Below are positions 16,852 to 22,400 of a stretch of DNA of 28,450 nt, piece after piece; within the stretch, counting starts at the first letter, position 1; every line of letters starts with the position of its first letter. This stretch comes from a virus, in IMG/VR virus record IMGVR_UViG_3300022929_000145, positions 1-28,450 of that record. One strand, given 5' to 3'. The translations under genes were made by a program, and so were the position numbers. The notes under the pieces are model-generated. The model made no database searches and was not told where the DNA came from. It saw only the letters and a list, made by a program, of their open reading frames with translations.

Positions 16852-17565
16852 ATGTATAAGGTCAAAAATTATTTACTCAGCATGCAATCGCACTGGATGA
16901 TTAATCATACGACCTACCAGGCTGTCCAGGACTCGGTTCCAGAGATTATCAAATACAAAGCCAGCGAGGGTGTGGATGATATGGGGAAAACTCCAATACA
17001 TGATGTGATTAAAAGGATCCACCCGGACATCTATCGAGTGCCGTTGTTTCGTAGAAAGTTTTGCAAGATGTTGATGAAAGAGATCGAACACATGCAGAAA
17101 GAAGTCGGGTTTGAACCTAACTCCGATGAAGACGAGCTCAGACAAATCCCTGAGATTGTTTTGCGTGAACACGCGCCAGAGCTCTATCGCAGTATGTGGT
17201 TCGTGGTCCAGACTGTACTCAATCCGATCTTCAATGCGGTGTGGCAACGTGATTGTAAGGATCCGGCATCGATACAGATAGCCAACTACAACCTCAAGGA
17301 TAAGCAACAAGGATCCTGGCACCACGACGACAGCGCAGATATATCTGTTGTGGTTCCTTTGAATACTGGCAAGTATGAAGGCGGTGGAACCGCGTTTCAT
17401 AACTATGGAGAGATAGCGCCATTGCCCACAGGCCATGCACTGTTTTTCCCCAGCTTTACCAATCTACACAAAGGCTTACCGGTCCAATCTGGAGATCGTT
17501 ACCTTCTGGTTTTCTGGCTAAATGACGCCAAAAGAATAGTCGATTTATACCAGGAAATAGTCTAA
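16852..17565 (+). CDS. 2-oxoglutarate/Fe(II)-dependent oxygenase (first of three)
   Basis: The protein has 237 residues from the ATG at 16852 (an in-frame TTG at 16846 overlaps the promoter). The C-terminal double-stranded beta-helix shows W156-H157-H158-D159 (HxD iron ligands), GGGTAFHNYG, LFFPS, the distal His206 in NLHKG and Arg216 in GDRYLLVFWL for 2-oxoglutarate binding. This is the complete facial triad of prolyl/lysyl-hydroxylase-like enzymes, common in marine phages. The N-terminal 130 residues are helical and do not match a domain I know. Its substrate is unknown and could be protein or nucleic acid. It begins the plus-strand unit that leads to the small-gene array, although a second promoter lies between. 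Confidence 0.85.
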   Translation: MYKVKNYLLSMQSHWMINHTTYQAVQDSVPEIIKYKASEGVDDMGKTPIHDVIKRIHPDIYRVPLFRRKFCKMLMKEIEHMQKEVGFEPNSDEDELRQIPEIVLREHAPELYRSMWFVVQTVLNPIFNAVWQRDCKDPASIQIANYNLKDKQQGSWHHDDSADISVVVPLNTGKYEGGGTAFHNYGEIAPLPTGHALFFPSFTNLHKGLPVQSGDRYLLVFWLNDAKRIVDLYQEIV

Positions 17566-17583
17566 AAATATCCTCTATAAATA

Positions 17584-17613
17584 GTTGCACATAGTTGCAA
17601 CTTTTGATAATAT
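17584..17613 (+). promoter_or_regulatory. Sigma-70-like promoter with overlapping dyad
   Basis: TTGCAC (17585-17590) and TAATAT (17608-17613) are separated by 17 bases, which fits a housekeeping-type promoter about 40 bases before the Shine-Dalgarno of the 37-residue gene. GTTGCA (17584-17589) and TGCAAC (17596-17601) form an inverted repeat with a six-base spacer across the -35 region, so it may be an operator. Seventeen bases of this site (17583-17599) recur in inverted orientation at 25654-25670. Confidence 0.55.
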
Positions 17614-17655
17614 AGTCATGTGAGACATGTTATTAAAAACCAAAAAGGAGGAGAA

Positions 17656-17769
17656 ATGATAAGAGTGTTAAACGTCCTGGAGCATTGGGCCTTGCCCGTT
17701 GCGTTGTTCAATATGGCTATGTTCTTGTTTGCGGTTGACGCAATCATCAAATTATTGGAGGTGGTGTAG
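17656..17769 (+). CDS. 37-residue single-span membrane protein
   Basis: The ATG has a near-perfect Shine-Dalgarno (AAGGAGGAG) four bases upstream. The protein reads MIRVLNVLEHWALPVALFNM and continues with hydrophobic MFLFAVDAIIKLLEVV, so one membrane span covers roughly residues 12-33. It is the first gene of the small-gene array. Its last codons contain the Shine-Dalgarno of the next gene, whose GTG start shares one base with this stop. The function is unknown. Its strong start signal, not its length, is the main evidence that it is real. Confidence 0.6.
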   Translation: MIRVLNVLEHWALPVALFNMAMFLFAVDAIIKLLEVV

Positions 17770-18113
17770 TGACTTTGGGTAACTGTTACGAAAACACTTT
17801 GAAAAAGTTTTTGACTCTTGGATGCACCGGCATCAAAGATCTTAAAATCGCTCATGGCCATGTGACCGGGCAAGCTGGTTACGTTGACGGCAAGAAGTAT
17901 GGACATGCCTGGTTAGAAATCGATGGGGAGACTTGTTTGGATGCTGAGACAGGTTATGAAATGGACAAAAAAACATTTTATGCTCTTGGCAAAATCAAGC
18001 CAGAAGAAGTCTATCTTTACGACAGAGCAGAGATCAGCAAGTGGGTAAACAAGATTGGTACTTATGGCCCATGGGAACTTGAATTAACAGATTTTGAAAA
18101 GGAGGTAATGTAA
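17769..18113 (+). CDS. Papain-like (NlpC/transglutaminase-type) fold candidate
   Basis: This 114-residue protein starts at GTG, supported by GGAGG eight bases upstream. It shows Cys6 (GNCYEN, start of a helix), His46 in KYGHAWLEID and Asp58 in TCLDAETG. This is the order and context of a Cys-His-Asp triad in transglutaminase/NlpC-like folds, where the His-Ala-Trp strand is typical. If active it could be an amidase or protease acting on a host target, but the short length and lack of a transport signal leave this open. It ends in EKEVM, with the junction repeat encoding the next start. Confidence 0.5.
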   Translation: MTLGNCYENTLKKFLTLGCTGIKDLKIAHGHVTGQAGYVDGKKYGHAWLEIDGETCLDAETGYEMDKKTFYALGKIKPEEVYLYDRAEISKWVNKIGTYGPWELELTDFEKEVM

Positions 18114-18346
18114 TGGCAGATATTATGGGTAACAAAACTAAATTAGTTTGCAGAGAGACAGGAGCCGATGTGAATGTCGGTGACAAAAGAGATTGTCACA
18201 ATGAGGACGAACCAGTCGTAGTTACTGGACACTGTGCCAGGACCGGCAGAGTTTTCTTTGAGTTAGCTAACGGCTACAACGTAAGGACTGAGGGCGGTAT
18301 GTTCCCCAGTGTGATTGGTACAAAAATTGTTAAGGAGGTGGTGTAA
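18113..18346 (+). CDS. Unknown 77-residue protein of the small-gene array
   Basis: I do not recognise this protein. It has three Cys (residues 13, 23 and 36) in KLVCRETGADV, KRDCHNEDE and GHCARTGRVFF, which may form a metal site. It is short of hydrophobic stretches, and ends TKIVKEVV. The start is TAATG-coupled and its Shine-Dalgarno (AAGGAGG) lies inside the previous gene. Both junctions carry the recurring 15-base sequence described as the intercistronic repeat. Confidence 0.6.
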   Translation: MADIMGNKTKLVCRETGADVNVGDKRDCHNEDEPVVVTGHCARTGRVFFELANGYNVRTEGGMFPSVIGTKIVKEVV

Positions 18347-18606
18347 TGGCTTACAAAGATTATACAAAAGAGCAACTTATTAAAAAATTTGGTAAGGGCA
18401 ACAAACAGATTCAAGTCTACAAAAAATATGACTATTGCAATCAAGAATATACTTATGAGGTAAGAAGTGTAAAAAACAAACCCCATGAAAATCACCAAAC
18501 AGTTTGGGAAATATTGACTGACGGAATTTGTTGGACCAAGGATGAATATGACGATTATGTTCACATTCAAAAATACAAAGATGTTTATGAAAAGGAGGTA
18601 GTGTAA
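18346..18606 (+). CDS. Unknown 86-residue protein of the small-gene array
   Basis: I do not recognise a family. The protein is rich in Lys, Tyr and Asp, with YTKEQLIKKFGKGNKQIQVYKKYDYCNQEYTYEV in the first 40 residues and a DEYDDYVHIQKYKDVYEKEVV C-terminus. It is likely a small soluble alpha/beta protein. Start and stop both overlap with the junction sequence; its last three residues before the stop (EVV) are the shared ending. AAGGAGG precedes the ATG at the right distance. Confidence 0.6.
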   Translation: MAYKDYTKEQLIKKFGKGNKQIQVYKKYDYCNQEYTYEVRSVKNKPHENHQTVWEILTDGICWTKDEYDDYVHIQKYKDVYEKEVV

Positions 18607-18998
18607 TGTTAGATGCTTATATAGAAAAAATGTTGAAGGCTGCTAAGAAGGCAGCACAAAAATCTTACGATGAATGTGTGCCAACGCCGGTGGCTTTCCA
18701 GGTGGCTGATTCCTTGAACGGCGAGTTTGATAGGAACAAGCCATACAAAGTTGACAAGGAGGGCCACTGTGGTTGGGCCGGCCTGAAGGTTGCCGGTCCT
18801 GGTAAAAATATGATCTCTAAGGAGTTGAAGGCCAAAGGTTTGATTGACACTTTAGGATCTAACTACGGCTGGGATATGAGAGTCGTGTGCAACAAGTGGA
18901 GCCAAAGCGCAGACAGGGCGGAAGCTGCTGCCATTGCTTACGGCAAAGTGTTAAAAAAATATGGTGTGCCCAACAGAGTGGTCACTAGATTAACTTAG
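18606..18998 (+). CDS. Unknown 130-residue protein of the small-gene array
   Basis: The protein begins with an amphipathic helix (YIEKMLKAAKKAAQKSYDE, about 4-22). A Gly/Trp-containing middle follows (GHCGWAGLKVAGPG, about 53-66), then a helical SQSADRAEAAAIAYGKVLKKYG segment (about 98-119). It ends VTRLT, unlike its neighbours, so here the junction repeat is noncoding. No domain is recognised. Good Shine-Dalgarno and full codon-level openness support it as real. Confidence 0.6.
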   Translation: MLDAYIEKMLKAAKKAAQKSYDECVPTPVAFQVADSLNGEFDRNKPYKVDKEGHCGWAGLKVAGPGKNMISKELKAKGLIDTLGSNYGWDMRVVCNKWSQSADRAEAAAIAYGKVLKKYGVPNRVVTRLT

Positions 18999-19009
18999 GA
19001 GGTGGTGTA

Positions 19010-19258
19010 ATGGCCAAATATAAAGTAGGAGATAAAGTAAAACTAAACGCGGATCTTTTTGAGAACGCGATACCTGGAGTGATTGGAAAGATCGTCAACA
19101 TTTTTGATCTTAAAACCAATACTTTTGAACACGAGGCTCAAATCAATGTCGCAGTTACTTACAAAGATGAATGTGACTACGGCTACGATGTCGATTGGGG
19201 TATAGACAAGCCTATGGTTAATCCTTGGGCAGAAATAGAATTAGAGGAGGTAGTGTGA
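19010..19258 (+). CDS. SH3/KOW-like small protein of the array (82 aa)
   Basis: The sequence reads KYKVGDKVKLN, then PGVIGKIVNIFD, INVAVTYKDECDYGYDVDWG and NPWAEIELEEVV. The GDxVxL / GxIGxI / VxY / WxxIE spacing is typical of small SH3-like or KOW-like beta barrels found in many phage-encoded and ribosome-related proteins. The match is by pattern and is not strong. It starts after the TAG of the previous gene with the junction repeat in between. Its last codons (EEVV) again provide GGAGG for the next gene. Confidence 0.55.
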   Translation: MAKYKVGDKVKLNADLFENAIPGVIGKIVNIFDLKTNTFEHEAQINVAVTYKDECDYGYDVDWGIDKPMVNPWAEIELEEVV

Positions 19259-19422
19259 AAGAAGATCTTGTATTAGTAAAAGTCAAAAACAAACCGAATG
19301 AATTGAAGGCTGTTGCTCACCTGGGCAAGTATTCACAACATAAAGGTTTGTTTGACGAAGTAGTCAAAACATTAGATTGGTTAGACGAAACAAGAGAAAT
19401 TGCAGAGGATTTTGCAGATTAA
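19255..19422 (+). CDS. Unknown 55-residue protein of the array
   Basis: The start is the GTG at 19255, chosen because AGAGGAGG ends five bases before it and because the junction (GGAGGTAGTGTG) matches the array. A longer start inside the previous gene would have no Shine-Dalgarno. The protein is VKEDLVLVKVKNKPNELKAV at its start and ends TREIAEDFAD. It is small, charged and without a recognised domain. The stop TAA overlaps the following ATG. Confidence 0.5.
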   Translation: MKEDLVLVKVKNKPNELKAVAHLGKYSQHKGLFDEVVKTLDWLDETREIAEDFAD

Positions 19423-19688
19423 TGAAATATAAGAACGTAGAAATAATATCAACAAAATATAATAAAGAGGGCAGACATCTTTCTTATGATGTGACTTACA
19501 GAGTATATGGTAATGATGAAGTGGTGACAAAACCAACCTATCCAAACGCAAGTTTTGTTTATGGCGTTGGCTGGAATGGTATGGGTAAAGATACCACGGC
19601 AAAAGTTGCGATTAATTCAGATGGTTACATAGAAGACATGAAAGATGTTTTCACAAAGACTGTTTCCGGATATATAAGATTAGCTTAA
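19422..19688 (+). CDS. Unknown 88-residue protein closing the array
   Basis: The ATG at 19422 overlaps the TAA of the previous gene (TAATG). A longer start upstream would run through that gene. The protein is KYKNVEIISTKYNKEGRH followed by YDVTYRVYGNDEVV and a Gly-rich GVGWNGMGKDTTAKVAI (about 48-64). It is beta-rich without recognised family. Unlike its neighbours, no GGAGG precedes it. It ends four bases before the end of the convergent exonuclease gene, with no clear terminator between. Confidence 0.5.
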   Translation: MKYKNVEIISTKYNKEGRHLSYDVTYRVYGNDEVVTKPTYPNASFVYGVGWNGMGKDTTAKVAINSDGYIEDMKDVFTKTVSGYIRLA

Positions 19689-19692
19689 ATTT

Positions 19693-20469
19693 TTAATATA
19701 GATCTTTCAATCCGATCTCTTGCTCACCTTCCAGGTTGTATGGTTTGTAATCGTTATTAGCTACGCACTCCTGGATCAGAGCCAACGCTTGCTCGTTCCT
19801 GGCCTGGGCATACTTCAATGCCTCCGGGTGCATGGAATAAACCACATAAGGAAAAGGATCTTGTTTTTCCTGGGCAAGAAACTTAAACCCTTTGGCCGGT
19901 AGATCTAGTGCCCTGGCCGCGTCAACATAAAGCGCAGCTTGCATGTGATAGTTGAAAGCGTTTATAGCTTGTTTAAACCCTCTAGGAGACGCGTCACGGC
20001 ACGTTTTAAGATCCCAGACATACTCACCATCATACCAATCAAAACGGGCCTTAAACGGCGCTCCATGCCATTCAAATACCAGGGTAAGTTCTGCCTTATC
20101 GGTTTCACCTGGTATGTAATCTTTTACGAGCTCTCGGCGTTTCATGCAAAGATCGTATAGATCCTGGGTGATGGGCGTTCTATTGCCCACAGACGCCAGG
20201 AAATCCTCGTAGTCGGCTTTTCCGGCCTTGGTCCTTCTGTCTACCTGGGGTTGAATAACGAACTCCTCGTCGAACTTATGGTGCTCCAGGAAGACTGTGT
20301 GTTGCACTCTTCCTTCCAGGAGAGCGGGTGTTTGTTCCAGTGCCTTTTTGTTTTTCCATGTATATGGGCATTTTATGACTGAGGTAAGATCGTGAGATCT
20401 ATGAGCTGGGATCTCAGCGTATTCTTCATAGCTTAGATCTTCATATATGCCTACGTTAAATTCTTTCAT
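19693..20469 (-). CDS. RecE-like exonuclease, PD-(D/E)XK family (PF12684-type)
   Basis: This 258-residue protein has the layout of the phage exodeoxyribonuclease VIII-type nuclease. It has LEGRVQHTVFLE with His57, KAELTL with Glu127, KARFDWY with Asp144, WDLKT with Asp153 and Lys155, and NYHMQAALY with Gln177. All catalytic positions of the PD-(D/E)XK core are present. It would resect double-stranded DNA for single-strand annealing recombination. It is the last gene of a minus-strand operon; its ATG overlaps the oxygenase gene by 14 bases, and AAAGGAGAT precedes it. A RecT- or Erf-like annealing protein is not seen, unless the SSB-like gene fills that role. Confidence 0.8.
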   Translation of the reverse strand: MKEFNVGIYEDLSYEEYAEIPAHRSHDLTSVIKCPYTWKNKKALEQTPALLEGRVQHTVFLEHHKFDEEFVIQPQVDRRTKAGKADYEDFLASVGNRTPITQDLYDLCMKRRELVKDYIPGETDKAELTLVFEWHGAPFKARFDWYDGEYVWDLKTCRDASPRGFKQAINAFNYHMQAALYVDAARALDLPAKGFKFLAQEKQDPFPYVVYSMHPEALKYAQARNEQALALIQECVANNDYKPYNLEGEQEIGLKDLY

Positions 20470-21169
20470 TCTCTATCTCCTTTATTTCTTCTTCGGTTAC
20501 ATCAAAACAATTCAAGTTACCGGCTACAGTTCTGCGCTCACCCTCACCGAAAAAGGGATAGACAGTGTGTTGCATCCAAGATGGGAACAACAATAGTTTG
20601 CCTGGCTCCGGCATAATATATCTGGATTGCGACGGCCTGAGTCGCTCCGGATCTGAAACCTGGTTTAAACCATAAGTAAAATTTATATAGCCATCGATAG
20701 CTCCAGAGCTATTGTAGAGATCTACGCGCTCGTTACTGGATTGCATTATTTGTTCTGGAACCATGGTCCAGGTGGTAAATGATATGCCCATAGGGGTAGC
20801 GGTTAAATGATCGTGTATGGGGTTGTAATCGCCCTCAAAGCTATGGACTGACCACAACTTATCCATAGATATTTTCTTAGCTCTAAGAGGAGATTTAGTT
20901 TGCTCTACGAAGTGTCTAAGATAAGCTGCGGCCAAACTCTCAACAATCCTAACAAAAGGAGTTAGTAACACATCTTCATAATCCATTTTAAGTTGCTCGC
21001 CTTGGTGTATTTGTCCAACTAGCGTATTGCCAGCAGACTCGCGCAACTTATCCTGTCTTAATGTGTCCAGGTAATCATTGAGAGTTGTCACTACCTGATC
21101 GGGTAATCTGTGTTGCAGCATCAATGCAGCTGGCAACGTGTAAAGCTCGTATTCTATTTGGTCACTCAT
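20456..21169 (-). CDS. 2OG/Fe(II) oxygenase of the HxH type (second of three)
   Basis: This 237-residue protein resembles the putative 2OG-Fe(II) oxygenases remembered as TIGR02466/PF13759. It has WSVHSFEGDYNPIHDHLT with His119 and His121, YIMPEPGKLLLFPSWMQHTVYPF with distal His201, and GERRTVAGNL with Arg212/213. The facial ligands and arginine are in the correct order. The N-terminal 70 residues are alpha-helical. It is encoded in an operon with SSB-like, DUF6378-like and exonuclease genes, so a role linked to DNA or to the replication machinery is plausible. Family members have no established substrate to my knowledge. Confidence 0.75.
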   Translation of the reverse strand: MSDQIEYELYTLPAALMLQHRLPDQVVTTLNDYLDTLRQDKLRESAGNTLVGQIHQGEQLKMDYEDVLLTPFVRIVESLAAAYLRHFVEQTKSPLRAKKISMDKLWSVHSFEGDYNPIHDHLTATPMGISFTTWTMVPEQIMQSSNERVDLYNSSGAIDGYINFTYGLNQVSDPERLRPSQSRYIMPEPGKLLLFPSWMQHTVYPFFGEGERRTVAGNLNCFDVTEEEIKEIENERI

Positions 21170-21555
21170 GGTTTGATTTGTTCAAATATTTCCTCTTCGG
21201 CTATTATTTCTTCAAGAGACGACTGTTCGAGTTCGTTCAATTTGACTAGATCTGACATGATTAATGAGTAGCCAACCAGATCGTCAGCTGTGTCCTGGTG
21301 TTCAGGATTATTCATTATTCTGCATGCCTTGAAAACTATCATCATCGAGCAACATTGTGAGGGTGTTAGCTCAATGCCTAGCAACCCGCTCCAGGCATTG
21401 GCTAACTGAATAAAGAAATCATCGGGAGCAGAATAGTCCTGGCCTTTCTGGTCCAGGAGATCTGCTATCTGTTCTGCTTTGTCTTTATACATAGTTGGGG
21501 GGTGGTGAGCAGCCTTGAACCATCGTTGTGAGACATTAGGAGAAGGGCCACCCAC
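21166..21555 (-). CDS. DUF6378-like phage protein
   Basis: The conserved portion, from about residue 25 on, contains KAEQIADLLDQKGQDYSAPDDFF, NAWSGLLGIELTPSQCCSMMIVFKACRIM and HQDTADDLVGYSLIMSDL, which is the pattern of DUF6378, a small alpha-helical phage family remembered to resemble MazG-like or all-alpha NTP-handling folds. The start is uncertain: GTG at 21555 gives 129 residues, and the first in-frame ATG is about 21 codons further on. Neither has a clear Shine-Dalgarno. Its stop overlaps the ATG of the oxygenase gene by four bases. Confidence 0.65.
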   Translation of the reverse strand: MGGPSPNVSQRWFKAAHHPPTMYKDKAEQIADLLDQKGQDYSAPDDFFIQLANAWSGLLGIELTPSQCCSMMIVFKACRIMNNPEHQDTADDLVGYSLIMSDLVKLNELEQSSLEEIIAEEEIFEQIKP

Positions 21556-21563
21556 CTAAACTT

Positions 21564-22301
21564 TTAAAAGGGTATGTCGTCGTCTTTAAGACCTTGTGAT
21601 CCCTCTTCGGATATTGTTTCTAAGTTGTCGCTTGCCACTGACGCGCTGACTGTTTGTGTCGGAGCTGTGTTGCTATCGTTAGCTGCAAGATACTCAAAAC
21701 TTTCTTCTATTTCTTTTTGTTGCCAGGCCGGTAACTCTTCAAACACATCGCACATAAGTTTGCTCTCTGGTGAAGAGTTGCCATTGAAGTCGTTGCAATA
21801 AAGCTCCAGGTCAAACGCACGTTGTTCGTTCTTGGTTGCTACCTTTTGTGTACCGCCAGCTGGTTCACGCAGAGCTGCGATCTTGGGATTGCCTCCTTCA
21901 AACTCAGCTGTCTTTTGTGTCAGCTCTATCTCTATCTTGGCTGTATGTCCTAGAAGTCCAACCAGGTCAAACCCGGCCAACTCTTCATCGGTTAAACTTT
22001 TACCGCGCCAGGATTCGATGTCTAATCTCAAGGCTGCTTTCTCGTGTAAAGATAAAGTGTACTTCTTAGAAACTGCAAATGGCCTGTCGTCTTCCATAAC
22101 AACTTTGTTGTCTTCTGGATCTATGGCTTTGGTTATTTCAAATGCCAGGACAACCTTATGTTGTTTCTTGGGTTCCTCGTTACCAAACTTATATTCCTTG
22201 CTGCCTATGTCAACAATCGAATACAGCGTACCCTCGTACATACCTTTTTCTAGCTTTGGAAAATCGTCGTTCCCACCTTTATCAGTTATTGTTAAACTCA
22301 T
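21564..22301 (-). CDS. Single-stranded DNA-binding-like protein with acidic tail
   Basis: This 245-residue protein has an N-terminal beta-rich half (EGTLYSIVDIGSKEYKFG, KKQHKVVLAFEITKAI, VSKKYTLSLHEKAALRL) consistent with an OB-type fold. It then has a disordered Ser/Thr/Asn-rich region and ends in LKDDDIPF. A terminal DDDIPF is the signature by which SSB proteins recruit partners. I therefore call it a phage SSB-like protein; it may also assist annealing with the exonuclease of the operon. The ATG is preceded by AGGAG, and a -10 box lies about 25 bases upstream. Confidence 0.75.
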   Translation of the reverse strand: MSLTITDKGGNDDFPKLEKGMYEGTLYSIVDIGSKEYKFGNEEPKKQHKVVLAFEITKAIDPEDNKVVMEDDRPFAVSKKYTLSLHEKAALRLDIESWRGKSLTDEELAGFDLVGLLGHTAKIEIELTQKTAEFEGGNPKIAALREPAGGTQKVATKNEQRAFDLELYCNDFNGNSSPESKLMCDVFEELPAWQQKEIEESFEYLAANDSNTAPTQTVSASVASDNLETISEEGSQGLKDDDIPF

Positions 22302-22319
22302 ATTTATCTCCTAATGTGT

Positions 22320-22348
22320 TTGCAAATTATAATAAACTTGGATAATAT
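22320..22348 (+). promoter_or_regulatory. Divergent overlapping promoters between replication operons
   Basis: On the plus strand TTGCAA (22320-22325) and TAATAT (22343-22348) are 17 bases apart, pointing to the primase-helicase gene. On the minus strand TATAAT (22331 to 22326) lies within that spacer and points to the SSB-like operon, with a weak -35. The two promoters would exclude each other. The plus-strand version shares GATAATAT and the TTGCA(A/C)-N17-TAATAT arrangement with the promoter at 17585. Confidence 0.55.
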
Positions 22349-22400
22349 CTTACAGACTTTGGCATTACAAAGCAAACACTAAAAAATTAAGGAATGATTG

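Larger units (their letters stand above)
17757..19257 (+). repeat. Recurring 15-base intercistronic junction
   Basis: GGAGGTRRTGTARTG appears at 17757-17771, 18101-18115, 18334-18348, 18594-18608 and 18998-19012, and a shorter version (GGAGGTAGTGTG) at 19246-19257. Each combines Shine-Dalgarno, stop and start codons. In five cases it also encodes the upstream protein's final EV(V/M). In the fourth gene it lies outside the coding region, so it is not only a consequence of shared protein endings. Confidence 0.8.

Noticed and set aside
17757-19257. A CRISPR-like array from the regularly recurring 15-mer
   Set aside because: Spacing is irregular (about 230 to 400 bases), the intervals are protein-coding genes, and the unit holds translation signals.
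21832-22314. A 160-codon plus-strand open frame opposite the SSB-like gene
   Set aside because: The minus-strand gene has a good Shine-Dalgarno and an SSB-type tail. The plus frame is Ser/Pro-rich, lacks a start signal and is an antisense shadow.
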